Shown piece by piece: positions 1 to 8,163 of a DNA stretch of 64,000 nucleotides. Positions within the stretch are counted from its first letter, which is position 1. Every line of letters begins with the position of its first letter. This DNA is from Bacteroidota bacterium. Its GTDB lineage: Bacteria > Bacteroidota > Bacteroidia > Chitinophagales > LD1. The stretch spans positions 52,917 to 116,916 of the forward strand of contig JADKJG010000009.1 in assembly GCA_016722375.1 (NCBI GenBank), read 5' to 3'. The translations under genes and the position numbers were made by a program. Under the pieces are notes generated by a model. The model was not told where the DNA came from, made no database searches, and worked only from the letters and a program-made list of their open reading frames with translations.

Positions 1-140
1 AAATGAAATCATCGAAAGTGAAAAATCTTTTTTATACCGGACAGTTAACCGTGCCTGGTCCCGGTGTTCCGCCTGCCATCATTTCAGGTCAAACAGCCGC
101 CGGAGAAATCAACCGCCTGATAGCAAAAGGCAAACTGTAA
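1..140 (+). CDS. crtI: Phytoene desaturase, C-terminal end only (partial)
   Basis: The reading frame entering from the left edge ends at the TAA at 138-140. The visible tail reads NLFYTGQLTVPGPGVPPAII followed by a Gly-rich SGQTAAGE stretch. This is the conserved C-terminal FAD-binding signature of CrtI-type phytoene desaturases, which convert phytoene to lycopene with FAD at the membrane. Only about 45 residues are inside the window, so the start and the catalytic body cannot be seen. The phytoene synthase gene starts 21 bp downstream on the same strand, as in the usual crtI-crtB operon. Confidence comes from motif plus context. Confidence 0.85.
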   Translation, partial: MKSSKVKNLFYTGQLTVPGPGVPPAIISGQTAAGEINRLIAKGKL

Positions 141-161
141 ATTCAAGATAAACCCATCCTT

Positions 162-1025
162 ATGTTTACTCTATACGAAAAGACCGCCGCTGATTGCAGC
201 CGGATGATTACCGAAAATTACAGCACCAGTTTTTCGCTTGGCATCCGTATGCTGCACAAAAACTTTCGTGAACCTGTTTATAATATATATGCCCTAGTGC
301 GCTATGCCGACGAAATCGTGGATTCTTTTCACGCCTACGATAAGCGCAATCTTTTATCTAAATTCAAACAAGAAACTTTTGAAGCGATCGAAAGTGGCAT
401 CAGCATGAATCCCGTGATTTATTCATTTCAGAAAACAGTCAACAAGTACCAGATACCGCTCGATTTGATTCAGGCATTTTTTAAAAGTATGGAAACTGAC
501 TTGTCGCAAAACATTCACGAAAAGGAAAGCTATGAAGCATACATTTACGGCTCCGCCGAAGTGGTAGGGCTGATGTGCCTACGGGTATTTGCCGATGGAG
601 ATGAAGTGCTCTTTAACCAACTCAAAACTCCCGCACGAGCGCTAGGGGCGGCTTTCCAAAAGGTGAATTTTCTGCGTGATATTAAAAACGACCACGACGA
701 ACTGGGCCGTATTTATTTTCCCGGAGTGGATTTCAAAGACCTGCAAAAAGAGGCGAAACATAAAATAGAAGAAGAGATCCTTCAGGACTTCAACCGAGCG
801 CTTACCGGTATTCTGCTGCTACCTATTGGCTCCAGAGTGGGAGTGAAGCTCGCTTACAATTATTACATAAAGCTGTTTGAAAGAATCAGAAAAGTGCCCC
901 CCGCTCAAATTCAAAACACACGAATCCGTGTGCCAGATATTCAAAAAGCACTCATCTTCGTTTCTACTTTTCTTCAACAGAAAATGGATGACTTCTGGCT
1001 ATCGCCCAGTCCTACACTGTCATGA
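162..1025 (+). CDS. crtB: Phytoene synthase (squalene/phytoene synthase family)
   Basis: The 287-residue product joins two geranylgeranyl diphosphates into phytoene, the first committed step to C40 carotenoids. Both Asp-rich Mg-diphosphate motifs are present: DEIVD at residues 50-54 inside YALVRYADEIVD, and DIKND at 173-177 inside a QKVNFLRDIKND segment. Length is usual for the family. The gene lies 21 bp after crtI and its stop overlaps the ATG of the lycopene cyclase gene (ATGA at 1022-1025), which indicates one translationally coupled operon. Squalene synthase is the main alternative, but the crtI and cyclase neighbours argue for phytoene. Confidence 0.93.
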   Translation: MFTLYEKTAADCSRMITENYSTSFSLGIRMLHKNFREPVYNIYALVRYADEIVDSFHAYDKRNLLSKFKQETFEAIESGISMNPVIYSFQKTVNKYQIPLDLIQAFFKSMETDLSQNIHEKESYEAYIYGSAEVVGLMCLRVFADGDEVLFNQLKTPARALGAAFQKVNFLRDIKNDHDELGRIYFPGVDFKDLQKEAKHKIEEEILQDFNRALTGILLLPIGSRVGVKLAYNYYIKLFERIRKVPPAQIQNTRIRVPDIQKALIFVSTFLQQKMDDFWLSPSPTLS

Positions 1026-1688
1026 AGAGCGCTTATCTGCTGATAAACTTCTTTACCATCCTCATTCCTTTTCTCTGGTCGTTTGAATCGCGGATTCAAT
1101 TCTACCAGAAATGGAAATTTGTTTTCCCATCAATTGTTCTTCCTGCTGTGTTGTTTTTGATTTGGGATTATTTCAAAACCCGCTATGGTGTATGGGGATT
1201 TAATCCTGATTATATCACCGGCTACAAAATGGCCGGATTGCCCATAGAAGAAATTTTCTTTTTCTTCCTCCGTGCCCTATTCCTGCATTTTTATTTATGA
1301 AGCGCTGAATTATTACATCAAAAAAGAATTTCACAGCCCGATTCTATCAATAGGTTTCACCCTCACCGGTTTGCTTTTTTTTGCGCTCTCATTTTTTTAT
1401 TGGGGCCAGGCCTACACCTGGAGTGTATTATTCCTCTCCGGTTTTGTCCTGCCACTGCTGCCCCGCGTGCTCTCGCCTCGACAACTCAGCCTGTTTTCGC
1501 TTGCCTCCCTAATCAGCCTCCTCCCTATGTTTATCGTCAACGGACTACTCACCGCCTTGCCGGTGGTGATCTATAACGATTCGCACAACCTCGGTTTACG
1601 AATAGGCTCTATACCGGTAGAAGATTTTTTATACTTCCTGCTTCTTTATGCACTTAATATCGGGATTTATGAACGGTTGCGTAAGTAA
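1022..1688 (+). CDS. crtY: Lycopene cyclase (CrtYcd type), interrupted by a single-base frameshift
   Basis: Two open frames together give one membrane protein of about 222 residues, the size of a fused CrtYc-CrtYd lycopene beta-cyclase. The first half (1022-1271) ends in the conserved GLPIEEIFFFFL segment. The second half opens at 1272 in the next frame with VPYSCIFIYEALNYY. Removing one base, for example the C at 1271, restores the family pattern of EE, seven residues, then PY. The C-terminal half carries the second cyclase repeat, with IPVEDFLYFLLLYALN near its end. The protein is almost entirely transmembrane. Separate crtYc and crtYd genes exist in actinobacteria, but here the break falls inside a conserved helix, so a base error or a recent frameshift mutation fits better than a natural split. 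Confidence 0.8.
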
Positions 1689-1748
1689 GGGTAGATTCCT
1701 ATCTGAAATTCGTTCTCGGCATTGGCTATGTCTATGTTGTTTAAGTTG

Positions 1749-1840
1749 GTAGCCTTTGGCTACATTTTCTCAGCTATAAGCTGCATTCTTTATTGAACAT
1801 AGGCCCAGCCTATGCTTAGTGGGATTGGTGCTACCACTAA
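1749..1840. repeat. Cluster of four short inverted repeats
   Basis: Four palindromes with different sequences follow each other: GTAGCC-ttt-GGCTAC (1749-1763), CAGCT-ata-AGCTG (1771-1783), CATAGGC-cca-GCCTATG (1798-1814) and TTAGTGG-11 nt-CCACTAA (1816-1840). Their centres lie about 21, 29 and 22 bp apart. No U-run follows, so a simple intrinsic terminator for the carotenoid operon is not obvious. The spacing recalls the 21-bp palindrome arrays elsewhere in the window, and the last one recalls the CTTAGTGG/CCACTAAG ends of the GxxExxY cassette. Confidence 0.5.
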
Positions 1841-1871
1841 ATTTCAATGATTTGTATAAATTCCACTCTAA

Positions 1872-2231
1872 AATCTAAACTCTATACAAGTATTTAAAGA
1901 TAACAACGCTCCCGATTACGAACAGTGGATCAAAGACAATCCGAATGGTTTTGTTGTTAATACCACACCTCTTTCTAATCATCACTATCGTACCGTTCAT
2001 AAAGTTTCATGTCGTTTCATATCTGGCAGTGATGGAAACAGGGCGCGCGCAACTAAAATGTACATCAAAGTCTGTTCAGCAGACGATGCAAATGATATTG
2101 AAAAACTTGTTAGTTGGTTCAAAAAGCACAAAACAGAATTTGATGGTGAATTCTGGGAGTGCGGGACCTGCAGTCCGCACTTCAACCAGCGAATTTCAAA
2201 TCGCAATGCACCAGAAGGTAGCGACATTTAA
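1872..2231 (+). pseudogene. 5'-truncated small gene with a Cys-containing C-terminus
   Basis: One frame is open from 1872 (after a stop at 1869-1871) to TAA at 2229-2231 but has no ATG, GTG or TTG start. Its translation looks like real protein: DYEQWIKDNPNGFVVNTTPL at the front, HHYRTVHKVSCRFISG in the middle, MYIKVCSADD later, and WECGTCSPHFNQR at the end. I recall the pattern of an NPNGFVxNT opening, an H-x-xSC step, YIKVCS and a closing CGTC as a small domain of unknown function found alone or ahead of HNH nuclease domains. That is from memory and unverified. If the ATA at 1884 were an ATG the protein would be complete, with about 115 residues. So it is either an untranslated remnant or a gene whose start codon has been lost. 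Confidence 0.55.
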
Positions 2232-2363
2232 TGTTACTGCCTGATATAGAAGGGCTGTCGACATTTTCGCGTTTGCCGTTATTGGTGTTTAGTTAATCCC
2301 TTAAAAATGAATATCTGCCTATTACCATCAAGATTGAGTAGACACTTCTTCCATTAAAACTGC

Positions 2364-2575
2364 CGAGATTTTAACTAAGGTCGAAAGAATCTTAACTAAG
2401 ATCAAGAGAATCTTAATTAGGACTGAAGTAATCTTAATTAAGGTTGGAGTAACCTTAATTAGGATCGAGGAAATCTTAATTAAGATTGGGGAAATCTTAA
2501 TTAGGATTGGGGGAATCTTAATTGAGATTGAGGGAATCTTAATTAAGACCAAAGGAATCTTAATTAAGATTCGAA
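2364..2575. repeat. Tandem array 1: ten 21-bp palindromic units
   Basis: Ten imperfect copies of a 21-bp unit follow each other without a gap. Each is centred on a TTAATTAA-like palindrome, and the best copies contain the perfect 16-bp palindrome AATCTTAATTAAGATT. Centres fall at 2374, 2395, 2416, 2437, 2458, 2479, 2500, 2521, 2542 and 2563, exactly 21 bp apart although the spacer bases differ between units. A minus-strand open frame across the array is only the 7-residue translation of the repeat. The array lies between a gene fragment on the plus strand and the 3' end of proS on the minus strand. Confidence 0.92.
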
Positions 2576-2837
2576 TTAATCTGACCGTAGATTCTTATAT
2601 TTCGATTTGAATTTTTGACGATTTATTGATTTTTTTGATTGTTTTAACAGAATAATGGCCTACTATTGAAAATTCATCTCAAAATAGATACAATAGGTGA
2701 TGACCTAAACTGCGTACACTTCCATGACAGTGCTGGCTTTTCTGCCTAAACAAGAAATTTACGAGTTTTTATGCCTCTACCGCTCTTCGCTGCGGTCTGT
2801 TCAATGAACTGTATCATTAGAAATAGAAATCTCCTTC
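2576..2837. other. Intergenic stretch, nothing recognised
   Basis: AT-rich sequence between array 1 and the 3' end of proS. I see no convincing open frame, RNA gene or strong hairpin with a U-run. Confidence 0.5.
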
Positions 2838-4313
2838 CTAATACGCTCTTGCAAAAATCACCCGCTCTTTCGAGGGCTTTCCGCTGAACACGCATTTGCC
2901 TTCCTGTTGCGGGTTGTCTAAAGGAATGCAGCGAATGGTGGCTTTGGTCGCTTCTTTGATTTTATCTTCGGTTTCGGATGTTCCGTCCCAATGCGCGGAT
3001 ATGAATCCGGGTTGGTTTGCAATCATATCCTGAAACTCTTCCCATGTATTTGCTTCGCGGATGTTGGAGTCGCGGAAGGTCTTGGCTTTGTTGAAGATGT
3101 TTTGCTGAATATCTTTCAGCAGGTCTTCGATATAATTTCCTACGCCTTCAAATTGCACAGATACTTTTTCTTTCGTGTCGCGCCGAGCTACTTCTACGGT
3201 TCCGGCTTCATAATCGCGCATGCCCATCGCCATCCGAACCGGTACACCTTTCAATTCATATTCCGCAAATTTGAAACCGGGGCGCTTGGTGTCGTCGTCG
3301 TCAAATTTCACTGAGATGTTTTTCGCCTTCAGTTCTTTCATCAGCGGTTCAAATCTTTCGCGAATCTTTTTCATGTCCTCGTCACCCTTCGTGATAGGAA
3401 CAATCGCCACGTGAAGCGGAGCCAGATTGGGAGGCAACACCAGCCCATCATCATCGCTATGCGCCATAATCAGCGCACCGATCAGGCGAGTAGAAACGCC
3501 CCACGAAGTGGCATAAACAAATTCTTGTTTGCCTTCTTTGTTCAGAAACTGCACCTCAAACGCCTTGGCAAAATTCTGACCCAGATAGTGCGAAGTGCCT
3601 GCCTGCAAGGCCTGTCCGTCCTGCATCATGGCTTCGATGCAATAGGTTTCAACGGCTCCGGCAAAACGCTCGTTCGGAGTTTTGATTCCGCGAATAACCG
3701 GCAAGGCCATAAACTGTTCGGCAAAATCAGAATAGACGTTCAACATTCTTTCGGCTTCTTCCACCGCTTCTTTCGAGGTGGCGTGAGCCGTATGTCCTTC
3801 CTGCCACAAAAATTCGGCAGTGCGCAAAAACAAGCGGGTTCTCATTTCCCAACGAACCACATTCGCCCATTGGTTAATCAACAAAGGCAAATCACGATAG
3901 GACTGAATCCAAGTTTTGTATGAATTCCAGATGATGGTTTCGGAAGTAGGGCGAACAATCAACTCTTCTTCGAGCTTGGCTTCGGGGTCAACAATAACTC
4001 CTTCACCATTTGGATTGTTAATCAACCGATAGTGCGTCACCACCGCACATTCTTTGGCAAAGCCTTCAATATGCGATGCTTCTTTACTCAAAAAACTTTT
4101 GGGAATGAATAGAGGAAAGTAGGCATTGACGTGGCCGGTGTCTTTAAACATCTTATCCAATGCAGCTTGCATCTTTTCCCAAATAGCAAAACCATAAGGT
4201 TTGATTACCATGCAACCGCGCACGGCGCTATAGTCGGCCAGTCCGCCTTTGATCACCAAGTCATTATACCATTGTGAATAATCGTTAAGTCGAGATGTTA
4301 TTTCCTTTGCCAT
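2838..4313 (-). CDS. proS: Prolyl-tRNA synthetase (short, eukaryote/archaea-like type)
   Basis: The 491-residue class II synthetase charges tRNA-Pro with proline in the cytoplasm. The class II signature RPTSE is at residues 121-125, followed by the R-x-RLFLRTAEFLWQEGH block at about 158-174. ATSWGVSTRLIGALIM is in the C-terminal part of the catalytic core, and an anticodon-binding domain starts near LPPNLAPLHVAIVPI. There is no room for the large editing insertion found in the long bacterial ProRS of E. coli, so this is the eukaryote-like form that many Bacteroidota have. The protein ends in aromatic ARAY, typical of this type. The gene is transcribed divergently from the Tyr/Trp-rich protein gene. 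Confidence 0.96.
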   Translation of the reverse strand: MAKEITSRLNDYSQWYNDLVIKGGLADYSAVRGCMVIKPYGFAIWEKMQAALDKMFKDTGHVNAYFPLFIPKSFLSKEASHIEGFAKECAVVTHYRLINNPNGEGVIVDPEAKLEEELIVRPTSETIIWNSYKTWIQSYRDLPLLINQWANVVRWEMRTRLFLRTAEFLWQEGHTAHATSKEAVEEAERMLNVYSDFAEQFMALPVIRGIKTPNERFAGAVETYCIEAMMQDGQALQAGTSHYLGQNFAKAFEVQFLNKEGKQEFVYATSWGVSTRLIGALIMAHSDDDGLVLPPNLAPLHVAIVPITKGDEDMKKIRERFEPLMKELKAKNISVKFDDDDTKRPGFKFAEYELKGVPVRMAMGMRDYEAGTVEVARRDTKEKVSVQFEGVGNYIEDLLKDIQQNIFNKAKTFRDSNIREANTWEEFQDMIANQPGFISAHWDGTSETEDKIKEATKATIRCIPLDNPQQEGKCVFSGKPSKERVIFARAY

Positions 4314-4356
4314 GTGTAACTTTGATACAGTTTTTATGTCAATAAAATGAGCCGCG

Positions 4357-4364
4357 CAAAAATA
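4357..4364 (-). promoter_or_regulatory. Probable -7 promoter element for proS
   Basis: On the minus strand this reads TATTTTTG, matching the Bacteroidota -7 consensus TAnnTTTG. It lies about 45 bp upstream of the proS ATG and is followed by GCGC, as at the glmM and rpmB promoters. Confidence 0.5.
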
Positions 4365-4397
4365 TCAAAATCAACAAGTGTCTCGACGAATAAAAGG

Positions 4398-4405
4398 TAA
4401 CTTTG
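4398..4405 (+). promoter_or_regulatory. Probable -7 promoter element for the Tyr/Trp-rich protein gene
   Basis: TAACTTTG is a perfect match to TAnnTTTG. It sits 13 bp before the ATG at 4418 and 22 bp before the ATG at 4427, so the second ATG would give the more usual leader length. Confidence 0.55.
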
Positions 4406-4417
4406 TAAAACATTAAA

Positions 4418-5937
4418 ATGAATATCATGAAACGCTACACATTCGCATTGCTTACCGCACTTTCCTTCCTCGTTATGGGGTCGCTTTCTGTGATGGCGCA
4501 GGATGATAATTTTTATGATCCGAAAACTGATAAAGCGCTGCAAAACCAAACTCCGAAAAGTCAACCTGCTAATCAGAATGACGACAAGACCGATGGATAT
4601 GGCAACAGCGGAACTAATTCGGCAAATAAGTACGATGAAAAGGACAAGGGCTATTCTGATTACACTCAGGATAATGACCTACGGGCTTCGACCGGTTATG
4701 ATCAATATGAGGATTACTACTACACCAGCCGTCTGAGAAGGTATTATACGCCGAGCTATGGAAACAATTATTACAGCTACGCTTATACCCCTTCCTATTA
4801 TTTTGGATGGAGCAACTGGAACACAAGTTTTTATGTTTCGAGCAATCCGTGGTATAATGACCCTTGGTGGAGATGGAACCACCCGCGCCGTACAGCAATA
4901 GTTATCTACGACCCTTATTGGGATTGGAATTGGGGATGGAACAGTTCTCCGTATTTCAATTCTTGGTCGAACCCTTGGGGTGGATACTGCGGTGCCTTTA
5001 GCTGGGGCTATAATCCTTATGCCTATAACGGTTGCAACTGGGGTTATAGTAATTATGGATGGGGCGGCGGAGGCTACTATAACAACTATGGAGGTGGCAG
5101 AGGTTATAATCAGGGCTATTATCATGGATACCGCAATGGCTACAACAATGGCTATTGGGATCGGTATGGGAATAATCCATATTATGGATATGGTTATGGT
5201 GGAGGAGCGCAGGTCAGCAATCCGGGAGGCAGCCAACAAAATCCGGGCAACGGGGTGAGACCTTCAGTCAAAACACTAACTAACATGCCGGTTGAAAATT
5301 CAATCGTGATACCAAAACAAGGAAACACCCGGCCGGTGGTTCCTGAAACCCATATTAAAAAAGAGCCGCTGGTGCCAATAAACACGGTGAGACCTATTGA
5401 AACAGTGCCGGTGCAGCCAAACAGAAACATTCAGCAAACAAAACCGCTTACTCCTGATCGTGTGATTCCACAACAGGTAGTTCCTCGCCAAAATGAGAAT
5501 GTGATTCAGCAAACGCCGGAAAATAGAAACTGGGACAGGCAAAATAATCCGCCGCCTGTAAGGCCGCAGGAAAATATTCAGCGGGTGCCGCAAGAGCAAA
5601 TACAGCAGCCACGGATTATTCAACAGCCGAGTAATATGCAGCCACCGCGTGATGAGCCGCGCATGAGAAATATGGAGCCTCAACAGAACATAGAGCGGTG
5701 GATCCTCAAATAAGGGATATGCAGCCGCGTGAAAGGGACATGCAACCGCAGCAGAGGAACATAGAGCCTCGCGAGAATATTCAAAGAGTGGAGCCGCGCC
5801 AGAACATTCAGCGGATGGAGCCGCAGCAAAGAAATATTCAAGAGCCAAAGATGCAGATGCGGGAAAGCTCACCACAGTTTCATCAGGTGCAGCCCAGAAA
5901 CATTTCTCCTTCGCATATAGGTAGGAGGCCTCGTTAG
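4418..5937 (+). CDS. Secreted Tyr/Trp/Gly-rich protein with Gln/Pro/Arg repeat tail, frameshifted near 5697
   Basis: The N-terminus is a clear signal peptide (MKRYTFALLTALSFLVMG, cleavage near MAQDD). ATG codons at 4418 and 4427 are both possible. The middle, about residues 90-285, is extremely rich in Tyr, Trp, Asn and Gly with no recognisable domain. The C-terminal part is a low-complexity Pro/Gln/Asn/Arg region with repeats such as RNIQ, QPRENIQ and MEPQQN. The frame stops at 5713 after NIERWILK, but the same repeat style continues in the next frame from 5698 (DPQIRDMQPRERDMQPQQRN) to 5937. Adding one G in the run at 5694-5698 would join them into NIERVDPQ and give about 506 residues. Function unknown; the composition suggests an envelope or surface structural protein. 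Confidence 0.75.
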
Positions 5938-5939
5938 TT

Positions 5940-6713
5940 TTACTTTCCTTTAAAGTCGGGGAGTCGCTTTTCAACAAAAGCGGCCATCCCTTCTTTTTGA
6001 TCTTGCGAAGCAAAGGTGAGGTAGAAATTCTTTCGCTCGAACATCAGTCCTTCATCCAACGTTGAGTTGAATGCTTGATTCACCGCCTCCTTGGCCAGCT
6101 TAATAGCTACCGGTGATTTTTTGGCAATTTCCTGTGCCAGCTTAACGGTTTCTGATAATAATAGAGGAGCCGGAACAATGCGATTGATTAAACCGGCTTG
6201 CAGCGCTTCTTCTGCCGAAATAAATTTCCCGGTCAAGATCAATTCCATTGCCATCGCTTTGCCTACTGCCCGTGTCAGCCTTTGAGTGCCACCCGCGCCG
6301 GGCATTGTTCCTATTTTAATTTCCGGCTGTCCGAATCTGGCTGTTTCGCTTGCTATAATCATATCGCAAGTCATGGCCAGTTCGCAGCCGCCACCCAATG
6401 CAAAACCGGATACCGCCGCAATGATGGGCTTCTTGGTTTTTCTGATTTGATCCCAGGTGCTGAACTGATCCATAGTCAGCATGTCAATGGCTGAGGCTTC
6501 GGCCATCTGTTTAATATCTGCACCGGCTGCAAATACTTTTTCTCCACCGGTCAGGATGATGACGCGAACATTGTCATCGTTATCTAATGTTTTCAAGGCT
6601 TCCAATACTTCCAGCATCAACTGGCGGTTGAGCGCGTTCAGTTCTTTGGGGCGATGAAGTTCAATCAGCGCAATGTGCTTTTCGAGCTGCGGGTTTACTT
6701 TGATAAATTCCAT
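5940..6713 (-). CDS. Enoyl-CoA hydratase
   Basis: The 257-residue crotonase-fold protein hydrates trans-2-enoyl-CoA in fatty acid beta-oxidation. The oxyanion-hole segments are AGADIKQM at about 63-70 and GFALGGGCELAM at 103-114. The two glutamates expected for a true hydratase are present: E111 in GGGCELAM and E131 in QPEIKIGTMPGAGG. The C-terminus ends in FVEKRLPDFKGK, the usual close of short-chain hydratases. It stands convergent to the Tyr/Trp-rich gene with 2 bp between them. Which chain length or pathway it serves cannot be told from the sequence. Confidence 0.9.
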   Translation of the reverse strand: MEFIKVNPQLEKHIALIELHRPKELNALNRQLMLEVLEALKTLDNDDNVRVIILTGGEKVFAAGADIKQMAEASAIDMLTMDQFSTWDQIRKTKKPIIAAVSGFALGGGCELAMTCDMIIASETARFGQPEIKIGTMPGAGGTQRLTRAVGKAMAMELILTGKFISAEEALQAGLINRIVPAPLLLSETVKLAQEIAKKSPVAIKLAKEAVNQAFNSTLDEGLMFERKNFYLTFASQDQKEGMAAFVEKRLPDFKGK

Positions 6714-6726
6714 GAATGCTATTTGT

Positions 6727-7332
6727 TTAGGGTTGATTTAATTCAGTCTCTGACATAGCAGCTTTGCCTCTTACTATCAAATGTTTTGTGAAATAGGTAT
6801 TAGAAAGATAACCGATAGTGATTCCAACTATACTGCCGATAATTCCTCCCACGATGACATCTCCGGGATAATGAATGCCAACATACACTTGTGAGAAAGA
6901 AACAACAAAGGCCCAAAGACTAAATACCGTAACACTTCTCAATCTCTTTTGGCGAATCATCGTTAGAAACGTAGCCATGCCAAATGTATTGGTAGCATGT
7001 GCAGAGACAAAGCTAAATCCCGATCCGCAATGTTGAATTAGCAAGCGGACATTTACTGTCGGATCGTTGCAAGGGCGCAAACGATGAAAGTATGGTTTTA
7101 TTATAGAAGCAGACAACTGATCTGTAATGGCAAAGGTGATAGCTCCGGCAATCAGAATTTTCCAAAAGTGTTTTGGGAATAGCTGATAAGTTCGGACGAT
7201 GATGATGATGTAAATGATATACATCACCTGCGGGTTCCGCATGATAGGGCAGAACAAATCGAAAAACCAATTGATGAGATGATGATTGACGAGGTCGAAG
7301 AGTTGCTTGTCTAATTGTTCAATAATTTCCAT
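6727..7332 (-). CDS. PAP2-family membrane phosphatase
   Basis: The 201-residue integral membrane protein belongs to the type 2 phosphatidic acid phosphatase family, which removes phosphate from lipid phosphates such as undecaprenyl diphosphate or phosphatidylglycerol phosphate. The three motifs are visible: K79-x6-R86-P87 (KPYFHRLRP), a variant second motif FVSAHA with H112, and SQVYVGIHYPGD with H154 and D158. The usual SR of motif 3 is SQ here, and motif 2 is SAH rather than PSGH. Several hydrophobic helices lie between the motifs. Its ATG directly abuts the stop of the methyltransferase gene, so the two are probably cotranscribed. Substrate unknown. Confidence 0.85.
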   Translation of the reverse strand: MEIIEQLDKQLFDLVNHHLINWFFDLFCPIMRNPQVMYIIYIIIIVRTYQLFPKHFWKILIAGAITFAITDQLSASIIKPYFHRLRPCNDPTVNVRLLIQHCGSGFSFVSAHATNTFGMATFLTMIRQKRLRSVTVFSLWAFVVSFSQVYVGIHYPGDVIVGGIIGSIVGITIGYLSNTYFTKHLIVRGKAAMSETELNQP

Positions 7333-8064
7333 CTACATTTTTTTAGCCACTAAGATCAACCGGGGCGACGAAGATGAATTAAATTCATTCAATTCATAAT
7401 CACCGAAAAGGTGTGTGATGGCAAATCCTGCATGTTGAAACATCTCTTCAAACAACCTAAGGTTGATCAGTTTCAGACTCTCTTCAAACTGGTGGTCCGT
7501 TCCTGCTACTAAAAACTCAATCTTCTTTTTGATGAATCCTTTTTCAATCCGCTTTTTAATGTGAAACTGAATCTCCCCTCGTGGAATTATCTCCCGCGCC
7601 TTTATATGCTTCACCGCATATTGCGAATTGATATAATCAAGAACTAAAGTTCCGCCGGGTTTCAGACTCTTGGCAAACGACGTAACCACTTGTTGGTCGT
7701 CGGCGGTGTCTTCAAAATATCCGAAACTTGAAAACAGATTGAATACATAATCAAAACTGTTTTCCCGATACACTTCGCGAATGTCCCATTCTTCAAAGTG
7801 AAGATTCTTTTCCTCAATCTTTTTTGCGGCAGCAATATTACTTTCAGATAAATCAATACCGGTTACATGAAACCCAAGTCTTGCCAGCGTTTTGGAATGT
7901 CGTCCTTTGCCGCAGGCGGCATCCAATATGTTGGAGCCATGAACGACGTGAAGCTTTTCTGTCAACAGATGAATAAATCTTTCTGCTTCCTCATCGTTTC
8001 TATGTTCGTAGAGGATATGATAATAGGGGGAGTCAAACCATTCTTCGTACCAGGGTTCTTTCAT
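7333..8064 (-). CDS. Class I SAM-dependent methyltransferase
   Basis: The Rossmann-fold SAM motif ILDAACGKGRHSKTLA is followed by VTGIDLSESNI (motif II), and the later motifs YVFNLFSSFGYF and PGGTLVLDYI are also present. An upstream in-frame start at 8103 would add 13 residues (MREYEYILLKKKK). I prefer the ATG at 8064, which gives MKEPWYEEWFDSPYYHIL, the typical opening of this family. The product is about 243 residues. The substrate is unknown; the family contains many small-molecule methyltransferases. It is transcribed together with the PAP2 gene and divergently from glmM. Confidence 0.85.
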   Translation of the reverse strand: MKEPWYEEWFDSPYYHILYEHRNDEEAERFIHLLTEKLHVVHGSNILDAACGKGRHSKTLARLGFHVTGIDLSESNIAAAKKIEEKNLHFEEWDIREVYRENSFDYVFNLFSSFGYFEDTADDQQVVTSFAKSLKPGGTLVLDYINSQYAVKHIKAREIIPRGEIQFHIKKRIEKGFIKKKIEFLVAGTDHQFEESLKLINLRLFEEMFQHAGFAITHLFGDYELNEFNSSSSPRLILVAKKM

Positions 8065-8129
8065 TTTCTTTTTCTTTAACAATATGTATTCGTATTCACG
8101 CACTCACTTTTTCAAGCGGGCGAATTTGA

Positions 8130-8150
8130 TACATTTGCGCTCCCAAAAAT
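8130..8150 (+). promoter_or_regulatory. glmM promoter (-7 element) and initially transcribed region
   Basis: TACATTTG at 8130-8137 matches the Bacteroidota -7 consensus TAnnTTTG. The 18 bases ATTTGCGCTCCCAAAAAT at 8133-8150 occur again, identical, before rpmB at 56243-56260. The likely transcription start lies in the GCGCTCCC part, about 25 bp before the glmM start codon. Confidence 0.6.
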
Positions 8151-8163
8151 AAAAACAAAGCCT

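Noticed and set aside
1945..2244. 99-codon open frame at 1945-2244
   Set aside because: The adjacent frame at 1872-2231 has clear protein character; this frame is its shadow.
2328..2552. Open frame of 74 codons on the minus strand across array 1
   Set aside because: It is a translation of the 21-bp repeat (7-residue period ILIKISP-like) and has no promoter or homology signal.
4614..5430. Several long open frames on both strands inside the Tyr/Trp-rich gene
   Set aside because: They arise from biased codon composition; only the signal-peptide frame has protein-like structure.
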